A stretch of 64,000 nucleotides of DNA. Source: Lutraria lutraria. Its lineage: Eukaryota; Mollusca; Bivalvia; Venerida; Mactridae. Positions 48,801-55,430 of this stretch are shown piece by piece; position 1 is the first letter of the stretch, and each line of letters opens with the position of its first letter. The DNA is taken from NCBI GenBank assembly GCA_964023205.1, contig OZ026850.1, positions 2,502,368-2,566,367 of the forward strand, written 5' to 3'. Under the pieces are notes generated by a model. That model saw only the letters and a list, made by a program, of their open reading frames with translations, did not search any database and had not been told where the DNA came from. The position numbers were made by a program, and so were the translations under genes.

Positions 48801-51800
48801 ATAGATCACGTGCATTGTATTACCATACCATACATCAATGGAATAAAGTACACCCTAAATACTACCAAATCGACCATAGTCTGATATGATACAACCACAT
48901 TAAACTTACATCTACTGATGTTCCCGATATTATGCCACGTTAACATCATAGAACGATGCCTACATTACTTAATTGCGTTTCAACAACAGAGCAGACGAAC
49001 AGATTCAGTCAAACATGACAGGTAACGCCACGAATAGCCAGTCCAATGATTGACCAATCAAAAATGACCGAAATCACCATTAGCCAATCAAATGGCCAGG
49101 ATTAGCCAAACTAGTAATAGACAATACAGTAAGTACTCACAAACAGCTATAATAAACAAATACTCGTAAGTATAATTCGTCTAGAAAAAGTTTCCATAAT
49201 TTATTGTAACACTTAATCACCATCAATAATACAAAAGTTTTATTATTCGATAAATGTTGTAGAAACAAAATAAGAATACAGGCATTTGGTCCAGTAAAAG
49301 TACATTCGGTCTGGTAAAATTTACTTATAAGTTTTATATATATAAATTTACAAGACCTTAATATGTTATTCATGAAGACTGGCTTATTATAGGGTCAAGT
49401 TTAATTATATATTCTTAAATCTCATTTAGCACCCACATGAGGCTTAAATTAAAATTAAGTTTGTTTGCCCTTTACCGACTGACCCGACGAAATCATGCCG
49501 ACTCAAAACACTTTATTGCAAAATCTGGGAGAACTTTATTTTTATACTTGGGAAAATATACATGTACTCAGTGCTTTCGATAAACATTTAAAGTAGGTAT
49601 CATTTGAATTAATGAAGGAAAACAATAATATGTGTTAATTAAGGCACTGAGTACATGTAAATAAAAATGATGTTCATGGTTGATTAAAGCACACTGGTTG
49701 TATGGTAGCAGAATACATAAAATGAATACAGAATGCTTCTAGATAGAAGTGTATTTTCATGCTAGGTAAACGTCAAATTCAGAAATAAAATAAAATATTT
49801 TTCCTACCTACCGACCCTCTTCTAAAATTCAGGGTCGGTAAAGGGCAAACAAACATATTTTTAATTTAGGCTGGATTATTTCTTTTTTTGTGTCTTCTTT
49901 TAAATTATTATAATACATGATTTAGTAGCCAATGTCATCAACATGGATTAAATAGCATTGGTCGACAAGTTTTCGATACATACCATATTGATAAGCATTT
50001 ATATAATGCATACATGTACCCACTTTAAGTAGAACAAATATATAAATAAATACGGAACTTGCAAAATTATTAATTTATTAATAGCAATGGATTAAAAGAG
50101 AATCACTGGATTATAAATTTAAAAAGTAAAATCTGTTAATTATTGCTTATAAATCTATAGAATTTCCAAATACGATTAATCATGAATCATTTGGTTCAGA
50201 GTGACATTAGTCGGTCTGTCAGTTCCATTAATAAAACTGAGGCGCTAATATCTGTTAAATACTATTGCACAATGTAACAGCTATTTATTTTTCTATTTAT
50301 TTGTGTACTTTCAGACATGAAGCAAATAAAAACAGCCCAGACTCTACACTTTAACAGGCTTTAACTTTAAAATCTACTTGCAGCCCTTTCTTATTATTTT
50401 GGGGACAACAATCCTGCTATGAGTAGGTAATACAATTTGTCATATTTACTTTAAAATACAAAAAGCCAATTTCTTGAGCTTAAACAACAGCTGCTGTATA
50501 ACATTTTGTGAATCACACCATGCAGTGATTTTTCACCCTCTATAACAGAGGCCTATTTAGTTTTTCCTAGGCATGGCATTTGCTATCATAGCAATCTGTG
50601 CAAAATTATTCCTGAATGAATTAAATTGTGTTGCTTTCTTTATTGATGATACATTGCCCTACATGTATATACAATTTATAAAGGCAGCATGGCGATTTGT
50701 CTTTGTGGCATGGCGCAGCGTCATCCTAAAAATATTATATAAATGTTGACCTAGATAAATTGTTGTGTGGCATTATATAATATCTGAAACGCTATTTGAA
50801 GTTCAATGTGGGCCTTAGCCTTTCATTTTGGGAAATTCAAGTGCGATATTTGGCCAAATTTTGAAAAGGTTACTTAGAAAACCGAGTTAGAATAGCATTG
50901 TATTTTTGGGAAGTTCTTGCCTCGAATTAGGAAAAAAACTGCCTTTCTGCAATTGGGAAGTCACCGAATTTCGGCCTCTGTTTATAGTATGAAAAAAGGC
51001 CCGGGGTTGTATCATAGCAGATTATGGTGAATTTGTTAACATTTAGGGTTTATTCTATTTGACTGATGTACTGGTATGATATTACCATGTGCTTGTAAAC
51101 TATTAATACATGAATTTATTCATTGTCAAATACTCATGATTGTCAATATTATATGTATTATTCAAAACACGTACATTTTGTAAATATGATACTCTCCATA
51201 ATGGAGGATTGAATAAAATATACAGTCAATATCCTTTATGAAAAAAGCAACTTCATACAAAAAACATAAACCAATGCTTCTTGTAAAATGTAATTCTGTC
51301 TACCAGCTAGTATAACGTTTTGTACAGTTTTTCTTGTTAATGTTATGTGAGCTTTTTTTTCTCTGCATTAATACAATGACAATTTGTTACCATTCCTTGC
51401 ACAAGATAATTGCAAAGTGTAACTTCATATCAGATACTTCCGATAGAAGATGTTTCATACTGAGTTAATTATATTTCCTGTCAAATTCAAATTGAATAAT
51501 GAAGCTATTGTAAAACAGTATCATGCATGATGAATGTGTATTTTATGGCATGTGTTTTTTTTTAAGAAAAAAGGAACAGACACTGCTTGGGCACTCAGGT
51601 ATTAAAAGGGGTAAAATTTACACCAAAGAGGGAAATTTGGGGAATATCTATTAACCTAATAGGAGGTTCAGATTTTTTTGGGGGAAAATATCATTATGGC
51701 AAAGATGCTTTTAAAAGTCCTATCCAGTCTACACAAAAAACTTTTTTTAAGCACTGGACATTCGGTCCAGTGAAAATGCTAAAACTTTACTGAACCGAAT

Positions 51801-54301
51801 GAACTTTTATGGACCAAAAAGTGTACATACAAAAAAATCATATAATTTGGCTAAAAAATATATTTTTCTAGAGATTGAAATATTTCATTTTTTGCTCTGA
51901 AACAATTCGGTAAATTTATCACTGAAAATTTTGCAAGACCATCAGTCAAGTGACCTTGTCAAATTTACTTGACCGATGGTCATTTTTTTGGACTGGGTCC
52001 AAGGTCAGGGGCTGAATTCTAAGACTGCTATCAATGTCACTTTCAAAAGTAAAAGAGAAAACAACCTGTAATTCTCGGGGCATTAATTTTTAGCCTTTAA
52101 GACTCTTGACATTTAAAAAGTGTAGTAGGAACAGTTCACATTTTATTGGGCCTGAAGCACGTTTCATACATACATGTAGTTGGTACAAATTATGCTTCTT
52201 TTGAACCATGTATTAATATTCACCATCAAGTAGACTTTGTGACAGCCAGCGACTTTTTTATTTGGGCCCGTCCAGCTTAGTCTGATAGGTTGGACCTAGA
52301 AATTCAGAATTTGTTTACAAAATCGAACATCCTGAAAGCCACATTAGTATTCATGACTAAGCCAGGTCATTAACATAAACTTAACACCTAATTTAGAAAT
52401 CAGATGGAGACGACAAGACACTATTCTTCGGGATCGGGCTCATCATCATCAACATCAACAACAACATCATCATCATTTTCGGCTGAAGGGTTGTAATCCA
52501 TGAATCATGATCAGTGCTTTTTTTTCAAAATTTTCTCACTACCCATGCCCATCAAAAGGGGAAATTTAGCGCACCAAATTTCAAATTGGGAATATAAAAT
52601 TATATATTATAACATTTATTTCTGTGGTATATGTGATTATTTTAGTTGTTTAAATCATAAATATCAATATTACTACACTGTAATTGGTGACAATGGTGTG
52701 AAAACTGTTGTATTTTTCTTCTTTTTACATGATCATGTGGAAAACACTTCTTGTTTGGGAAAAATTCAGGCCATTTTAGGGGGAAAATTAAGGCAATTTT
52801 ACTTGGGGAAACTGCCCATATTCTGCCCATATTTGGCAGTAAATATAGCGAAAAAAAATCACTGATGATAAATTGTCGGGAGACCTTTTTGTACTATTCT
52901 GTGCAGTCTGATCAATAAAAATGTGATTACACAGTGAAGTTAAAAATATTAACAGGTAATTTCAGGTTCTGCTAGTGTGGTGATAGGGATCCCAGTCTAG
53001 CTTGGATAGTCCAACTACCGGTAATTAAGATTGTTTGTGACGGCGAGACACTTTTTCAATTTCGCCACGTTCCATACAGGCTGACTCTGAGAGGATGGCC
53101 CTTCCGATTTTGTTTATAAAGTACATGATTGTATATTAATTATATATAAATTAAGATAAGTCACATATTGCAATTGTTAATAAAATCTTATATGAAATCA
53201 GCCAACTGAAAGCTGAATTTAAGTAAGGCCAAAAGCTATTGCATGGCTTGGAATGCCTCTATGCATGGTGATGCAGTTGAACTTGAATTGATTTATAAAA
53301 TCAACCAGACTTGTAAATTGTAAAAATTAGTTGGCTATATTAATCAGCTAGAGTGACTATATTATTTAAATTTTAATACACAAAACTAGGACTTTCAAAC
53401 AACTTGTTATATTTATTCAAGCATAGGGGACTCTGACACACACACACAAAAATGAAAAAAAGTGTCTAAGCATATATATACTAGCATCTATATAATAAAA
53501 TTATATATGCTTAGACACTTTTTTTTCGACTTTTTGTGTGTGTGTCACTGTCAGTCCCCTATGTATTCAAGTCTGAATATGTTGTTTTCGTGCTTTGAGT
53601 AAATTAAAGACATTAAAGATATACAGACAATGTGATGTTGTCCTATTTCAATCACCACAGGCATAATTTACAAGATATAATGATATTGCACCGTCCATAT
53701 AAATCATGTGGTAATCTGACAGACTTTGTATATATAAAACTTGCACTTTAAATTTGATACGGATCTGTGTTCAACCAATCCAGACTGAAACCCGGTCGCA
53801 ACATATCTATAGGTAAAGGAATTAGCCTATTTATAATTTAAATAGCTTAAGTTGGTAAATGTCAACTATGAATGCATTCAACAAACACGCCGTAAGCGCA
53901 CGGTATTTCCTGCGTCTTAACAAATTAACAAAAAGCACGTGTTGAGAACTTGTTTGTATAAACATTAATCTCTGTAATTAATGTCAAGCAAGCGAAGCGT
54001 GTACCGTAAACACGTCGCTGGCTAATAAAATATCATAACTAAAACGAAGGGTTGTTTACGAGATATAAGTTCAGGGTCAACGCGTAGTTATGTTTATATC
54101 AGTATATAGTTATCCGATAAACAACTCTTCTAGGTTAGTATATTTCATCTTTAGACATTACATGTAGATGAATACAGTAAATGCCAGTATCTTACCAGGA
54201 ACCCGATCCGTATATTTATCTGCGTCGGAATACACTAAGTCCAAACAGAATGTGATAATAATTCCAACATAAACTAATAAATTTCTATAATTTAACTCCA
54301 T
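18701..54301 (-). CDS. Unrecognised small secreted protein gene, overview
   Basis: Four minus-strand exons: 54301-54196 (signal peptide), 42928-42827, 26080-25930 and 18838-18701 (with stop). Phases agree between exons 1 and 2 and between 3 and 4. Exon 2 leaves one base while exon 3 needs two, so at least one exon in the ~16.7-kb interval is unassigned, or exon 2 uses another donor. The visible coding sequence is 497 bp, for a protein of perhaps 170-200 residues with five visible cysteines after the signal peptide and two N-glycosylation sequons (NVT, NRT). I do not recognise the family. The introns are long and full of transposons. If exon 2 or 3 belonged to another gene, the phase clash would disappear. 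Confidence 0.7.
18893..19080. mobile_element. MITE 'AAGTTTGTTTGGAGTGCT', copy 1
   Basis: 188 bp with inverted ends (aaaattaagtttgtttggag / ctccaaacaaatttattttt). Homologous to 34470-34672; a fragment lies near 41625-41675. Confidence 0.8.
19467..20147. mobile_element. Core-repeat element with GCTCACCTGAG ends
   Basis: Bounded by GCTCACCTGAG (19467) and its exact inverse CTCAGGTGAGC, then TAAA. Inside are about three decayed ~150-bp monomers ('aatcaaactcatcaaaga ... gaagaaatgaaggcgctag'). The end sequence resembles that of 15502-17897 (GGTGAGCTAAA), so they are probably the same broad class. Confidence 0.8.
20360..20396 (+). other. G-quadruplex-capable G-rich run
   Basis: Six closely spaced runs of 3-5 G separated by single C or A bases meet the usual G4 pattern. 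It lies within the last intron of the secreted-protein gene, on the strand opposite to transcription. Confidence 0.6.
20549..21920 (+). mobile_element. Pearl-like element: seven ~154-168 bp core repeats plus microsatellite
   Basis: The outer ends ATACCCCCAG (20551) and CTGGGGGTAT (21909) are exact inverses. Core monomers start at 20695, 20851, 21004, 21171, 21339, 21507 and 21675 ('gggccataactcagtgaaaa'), followed by a (GACC)n tetranucleotide tract (21824-21871) and a short right flank that folds back on itself. Left flank, ~160-bp cores, tetranucleotide microsatellite, right flank is the published layout of bivalve pearl elements (established knowledge). Family membership here is inference. 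Confidence 0.85.
22575..22680. repeat. Interspersed repeat, partner of 7790-7890
   Basis: Contains 'gagaggggagataagataca' and 'cttaacggcccatttgacag', inverse of the earlier copy. Confidence 0.6.
22681..23362. other. Intron of secreted-protein gene; one short inverted pair
   Basis: A palindromic pair lies around 22958-23045: 'accatcgtcagatacccaca' against 'tgggtgtccgacgatggt', with GC-rich 'ctcagagcggagcgg' between. Probably a small fold-back element. No exon seen. Confidence 0.45.
23363..23438. mobile_element. Hairpin mini-element H1, copy 2
   Basis: 76 bp; almost the whole length is one hairpin: TCGAGGGCTCAGCGCAACAC pairs with the inverse GTTGCGTTGAACCCTC, with a loop around ttgttcttatttcaatatg. 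See also 31312-31389 and 31866-31943. Confidence 0.85.
23933..24158 (+). repeat. tRNA-derived SINE, family 1, copy 2
   Basis: A-box GTGGTCGAGTGGTTAAGG and B-box GGGTTCGAGCCCC, both close to pol III consensus, then the same body as 2461-2712. The best-preserved head of the three copies. Confidence 0.85.
24788..24965. mobile_element. MITE 'CAACCTCTCC', copy 2
   Basis: Bounded by taCAGTGCAACCTCTTCAAA and CTCTGGAGAGGTTGTACTATA; inverted relative to copies 1 and 3. Confidence 0.85.
24966..25929. other. Intron of secreted-protein gene, no exon seen; poly-G run
   Basis: Contains a G run of about 20 at 25306-25326. Nothing else recognised. Confidence 0.4.
25930..26080 (-). CDS. Secreted protein exon 3
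   Basis: Acceptor tatttacag before 26080 and strong donor GCTTTT|gtaagt at 25930; one leading base plus 50 codons, all open. It encodes VNGRRMAYGYNPSMTKDN, then KCGETEGLDELAEVCREMMR and KIGAKNELWAAF. An amphipathic helix is likely over GLDELAEVCREMMRKIG, with two Cys. It ends in phase 0 and continues directly into the phase-0 last exon at 18838. Confidence 0.75.
26547..27666 (-). mobile_element. Non-coding DNA element 'CCCTTTACCTCATA', copy 1
   Basis: About 1.1 kb, with inverted ends CCCTTTACCTCATAAT and GGGGGCTATGAGGTAAAGG. The terminal motif is tandemly repeated at one end ('tcccgccaaatcacgcctct' twice). The interior is homologous, in inverse orientation, to 36311-38330. No coding capacity. 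Confidence 0.8.
27667..29692. other. Intron of secreted-protein gene, no exon recognised
   Basis: AT-rich with G or C runs at 28230 and 28493-28510. I found no exon of phase 1 to 2 that would bridge exons 2 and 3. One short open segment between an AG and a gtaagt (minus strand, about 29374-29398) does not fit the phase. Confidence 0.35.
29693..29880. mobile_element. MITE 'AGGGCTCTCC'
   Basis: About 188 bp bounded by CAGGGCTCTCC and GGAGAGCCCTG; interior repeats 'agagtcaaaa'. A possible relative starts at 30160 ('ctgggctctcaacaattt'). Confidence 0.75.
31312..31389. mobile_element. Hairpin mini-element H1, copy 3
   Basis: TCGAGGGCTCAGCGCAACAC and GTTGCGCTGAACCCTCGA pair over nearly the whole 78 bp. 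Confidence 0.88.
31497..31620 (-). repeat. tRNA-Ala-like SINE, family 2, copy 2
   Basis: Minus strand: CTCAGTTGGTAGAGCATCTG (A-box region), an anticodon-loop-like TTGCAA and GGTCCCGGGGTCGAGCCC (B-box region) resemble tRNA-Ala(TGC). No matching acceptor stem, so not an intact tRNA gene. The flank 'aaaaacaatatacca' is shared with 10395-10600. Confidence 0.72.
31866..31943. mobile_element. Hairpin mini-element H1, copy 4 (inverted loop)
   Basis: Flanked by 'atatatcgaggg' and 'ccctcgatatata', suggesting insertion at TA-rich sequence. Same arms as the other copies with the loop in the opposite orientation, only 477 bp from copy 3. Confidence 0.88.
32221..32368. mobile_element. Fold-back element with ~48-bp arms
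   Basis: Arm 32221-32268 (cttcaaaagtgtcttcttac...) pairs with 32320-32368; the loop holds a second palindrome (gaggcgaagccgag). A degenerate relative follows at 32431-32476 (aaaagtgtcctctt / agaagacactttt). Confidence 0.85.
32734..33211 (+). mobile_element. MITE 'TAGACGAATT', copy 2
   Basis: Same body words as 13979-14460 ('tggctaatggtgatg', 'cttaatggaggattgaataa'). Confidence 0.85.
33245..33495 (+). repeat. Right-flank fragment related to the 15502-17897 element
   Basis: Shares 'ccatggcaaccagag', 'aggagatattgttttaagca' and a terminal 'agctcacttcgtactctggtga'. No core monomers are left. Confidence 0.65.
33810..33975. repeat. Interspersed repeat 'AATAAAGGCCACCTGTCAAT', copy 3 (inverted)
   Basis: Inverse of 15275-15445 words ('gacctttattgacaggttgc'). 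Confidence 0.65.
34470..34672. mobile_element. MITE 'AAGTTTGTTTTGAGTGCT', copy 2
   Basis: Inverted ends 'aaaataagtttgttttgagt' and 'actcaaaacaaacttgtttc'; pairs with the family at 18893-19080. Confidence 0.8.
34673..36181. other. Intron of secreted-protein gene, no feature recognised
   Basis: AT-rich. Small palindromic remnants near 34840-35035 ('actagcct..aggctagt') suggest a further decayed MITE. Confidence 0.35.
36182..38555. mobile_element. 'AGGGCCCT' element interrupted by a second element
   Basis: Outer ends CAGGGCCCTCATTT (36182) and AGCTAGGGCCCTG (38555) are inverted. The uninterrupted ~173-bp relative at 61893-62065 shows that most of this 2.37-kb span is inserted sequence (see 36311-38330). 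A fragment of the same family starts at 38920. Confidence 0.82.
36311..38330 (+). mobile_element. Non-coding DNA element 'CCCTTTACTTCATA', copy 2, nested
   Basis: Inserted in the AGGGCCCT element. Ends TTAACCCTTTACTTCATAGC and its inverse GAAGTAAAGGGTTAA; the right end carries three tandem versions of 'taccgggattatgaagta'. The interior contains two diverged direct copies of a ~200-bp block (about 37380-37570 and 37990-38200: 'gtctgcagact ... cttcatg.aatatt ... aaaaaatcg.cgatatt'). Homologous to 26547-27666 inverted. No long open frame. Confidence 0.82.
38568..38791 (-). repeat. tRNA-derived SINE, family 1, copy 3
   Basis: Minus-strand copy beginning ACCCGCCTCCGTGGTCGAGT and keeping a GGATTCGAGCCCC B-box. 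It abuts the AGGGCCCT element. Confidence 0.85.
39305..39480. repeat. Interspersed repeat 'AATAAAGGCCACCTGTCAAT', copy 4
   Basis: 'ctccgaataaaggccaccaa', 'aaaggccacctgtcaataaa' and 'agttcacagatttg' as in the other copies. Confidence 0.65.
39605..40931. other. Intron of secreted-protein gene, no exon seen
   Basis: 39605-39800 resembles the decayed 'ggggcc..aattttggccccg' MITE type; the rest is unremarkable AT-rich sequence. Confidence 0.35.
40932..41346. mobile_element. MITE 'GTTTGCCCTTTACCGAC', copy 1
   Basis: 415 bp with ends 'aggcctaaattaaaaatatg' and 'ttaattttaatttaagcct'; subterminal TTTGCCCTTTACCG and CGGTAAAGGGCAAA. An inner palindrome 'acatgtactcagtg'/'cactgagtacatgt' is also shared with 49440-49872. 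Confidence 0.85.
41745..42345. mobile_element. 'GGTCCAGTAAA' repeat interrupted by a 335-bp MITE
   Basis: Family words 'catcggtccagtaaatttga' and 'ccatgtttcagaacaaa' are shared with 51735-51995 (inverted) and 62385-62645 (uninterrupted). The insertion 41946-42280 has inverted ends CCCAGTGGTTTTTTTTCG and AATCACTGGG and a C-rich interior ('tttccccta'). Confidence 0.75.
42827..42928 (-). CDS. Secreted protein exon 2
   Basis: Acceptor tattttcag before 42928; the first two bases complete an Asp codon with exon 1, giving VPDKPFPVPIMIHGKNVTCE and then HKPGFYAAQTWT. The donor is placed at ACCT|gtaaaa (42827), leaving one base. Reading on instead reaches a TAA within about eight codons. It contains one Cys and the sequon NVT. 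The donor is weak at positions +5/+6, so the 3' boundary is the least certain part. Confidence 0.7.
42929..44304. other. Intron 1 of secreted-protein gene, proximal part; no feature recognised
   Basis: AT-rich; a decayed 'gggggtattttt' G-rich MITE-like stretch around 43015-43370. No exon seen. Confidence 0.35.
44486..48449 (+). mobile_element. 3964-bp DNA transposon, 26-bp TIRs, internal 14-mer array
   Basis: Terminal inverted repeats CGGCTAAAACACGGTATT.. (44486-44511) and the inverse (48424-48449) match at 25 of 26 positions. It is flanked by AGAATAAGTAGA (44474-44485) and AGAATAAGTTGA (48450-48461), i.e. a target duplication of 8, or of 12 bp with one mismatch. Seven copies of TAGTGTCTGTAACC (one 13-mer) lie inside: plus strand at 45078, 45628, 47546, 47896 and 48249; minus strand at 45241-45253 and 45968-45981. 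Such arrays are commonly transposase-binding sites (inference). It carries a broken protein gene with no recognisable catalytic domain. Superfamily not determined. Confidence 0.88.
45547..47509 (+). pseudogene. Broken protein gene of the 3.96-kb transposon
   Basis: Possible first exon ATG 45547 (MGRQQEKTSVNNS) with donor G|gtaagt at 45586, then acceptor tttttcag before 46263, matching phase. Exon 2 starts Lys/Arg/Glu-rich (KKDEQKVKARREKTRLKIQA) and hits an in-frame TAG at 46340-46342. At least two changes of frame follow between about 46600 and 47000. A Cys-rich patch (SCYCEQCMKVGGRC) lies near 46860-46910. The C-terminal frame, ending TGA at 47507-47509, has a PGDFVAVGL...YLAEVIDIF segment that resembles a small beta-barrel (SH3/Tudor-like) module. 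Lys-rich N-terminus, Cys patch and barrel resemble proteins of other animal DNA elements, but I cannot name the family. Confidence 0.65.
48618..49183 (-). mobile_element. MITE 'TAGACGAATT', copy 3 (inverted, longest)
   Basis: Starts TAGACGAATTACAAGAAGC and ends TATAATTCGTCTA, so both ends are intact inverted repeats; 566 bp. Confidence 0.88.
49440..49872. mobile_element. MITE 'GTTTGCCCTTTACCGAC', copy 2
   Basis: Inverted relative of 40932-41346 with both ends present ('aggcttaaattaaaattaag' ... 'catatttttaatttaggct'). Confidence 0.85.
50745..51303 (+). mobile_element. MITE 'TAGACGAATT', copy 4, truncated left, with nested MITE
   Basis: The body reads 'gaagttcaatgtgg' then a ~190-bp insertion (50813-51003) of the GGCCGAAATTCGG family, then resumes 'ttgtatcatagcag'. 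The left end is missing. Confidence 0.85.
51735..51995. repeat. 'GGTCCAGTAAA' repeat, copy 2 (inverted)
   Basis: Inverse words 'gcactggacattcggtccag' and 'tgaccgatggtcat'. Confidence 0.75.
52511..52866. mobile_element. MITE with ATCAGTGCTTTTTTTTC ends
   Basis: About 356 bp; ends ATCAGTGCTTTTTTTTC and GAAAAAAAATCACTGAT, similar to the nested element at 41946-42280. Overlapping open frames on both strands are accidental. Confidence 0.75.
53423..53562. mobile_element. 140-bp fold-back element with ATAGGGGACT ends
   Basis: ATAGGGGACT...AGTCCCCTAT with inner pairing (aaaaaaagtgtctaagcata / tatgcttagacactttttt) and a CA/TG microsatellite in both arms. ATTCAAG flanks both sides and may mark the target duplication. 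Confidence 0.9.
54196..54301 (-). CDS. Secreted protein exon 1 (signal peptide)
   Basis: ATG at 54301-54299 and donor CCTG|gtaaga at 54196; 35 codons plus one base. MELNYRNLLVYVGIIITF followed by CLDLVYS is a classical signal peptide: short N-region with one Arg, an ~18-residue hydrophobic core, and likely cleavage after VYS before DADKYTDRVP. Upstream, in the presumed 5' UTR, a 14-codon open frame begins at GCCATGTCAGAG (about 54370) and stops before this ATG. That could dampen translation if transcription starts further upstream. The start is chosen because it gives the signal peptide and the frame is closed before it. Confidence 0.8.
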
Positions 54302-54420
54302 GTTTATAGGCTAAGATACACACGTTTAAATATCCACGATGAATTTTATGTTTATCAGCTCTGACATGGCTTTCTCGGTGTAGATTTCTGCACTGTACAC
54401 TGGCCGTTAGCGTGTCGCGT
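54302..54420 (-). promoter_or_regulatory. Presumed 5' UTR/promoter-proximal region of secreted-protein gene with uORF
   Basis: Minus strand upstream of ATG 54301. A short upstream open frame starts at about 54370 (ATGTCAGAGCTG) and stops within 14 codons. No clear TATA box; the transcription start is unknown. Confidence 0.4.
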
Positions 54421-55361
54421 TATCTGAAGCATTCAACCAATCAGGAATCAGTAAAGACAGTGTTTACACTTTTCGTCGTGAGAAAAATCTGTTATAGCCC
54501 GTTTCAAACAATTTCCGACCTAGACGGAGAAATCACACTACACGTGCGGTTTAATACGATTCATTATTTCTACGGATTGTTTACTTCAATGAATCTTATT
54601 AATTAAATATTTATAGTTACTTCTTTATTGAAAGATAAGTTCGCTAATTGACGTATTTGATATGTTTTATTGTTAACGACTGATTTTAAATTGCTCGATC
54701 AAGGACTTTATGCATACGTATATGATTGGCTCGATGCTATTAAAAAGATTAACATCACTAAAAAAGTGTTATTCTTTGATAATTAATTTTACTACACAAT
54801 TTATAAAATAGTTAAAGTAGAACAGTGGGTTTTGTTGAAAATAGAAAAATTGATTAAAGAAATTGAAAATATTGCACGATGACTTAAATATTTCTTTATT
54901 AAAGTAGCTTTATATCGACGTGCAATTCTATATTTTACTGTGAGCTTCCATTTAAAAAAAAAATTTCTCAGTTAATTCTTGAAAAAAATGGCTATACCCA
55001 TGGCCATAGACTTCAATGCAATTAAAATAAAAATCGCAGTAAATCATATTCTATCAAAATTGTAACGCCGCGATTCCTTAATCTGTCTGCTCCATTTCGA
55101 AATAATAATTCATTAAAAAAACATATAGAGTATAAAACCTTAATGTAAGACAGTCGGATTTTTGCTTGATCATTTACACAAACACTAAAATCACTATTTA
55201 CCTATGTATACATAGGCTTTTGAAATGCACGTTGAAAGGTATAAACTATACCACGTGATCATACATTTACGAGTAAATATTAAACGCGTAAAATACTTTC
55301 ATTCATAAATCGCCATACTACAAACTCTGACCAGCAGTGAATTTTCGTGCTAAACCACACC

Positions 55362-55430
55362 AAACATGACATCGTGGTAGTAATTAAGAGAGCACGGTGC
55401 TCTCTTAATTACTACCACGATGTCATGTTT
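55362..55430. repeat. Perfect palindrome, 34-bp arms, 1-bp centre
   Basis: AAACATGACATCGTGGTAGT... to GAGAGCAC, centre G, then the exact inverse ending ACTACCACGATGTCATGTTT. All 34 positions pair. It lies between the divergent secreted-protein gene and the plus-strand gene at 58284. Mirror-image open frames here are a consequence of the palindrome. Confidence 0.95.

Noticed and set aside
52500..52865. 121-aa plus-strand open frame
   Set aside because: Coincides exactly with a TIR-bounded MITE.
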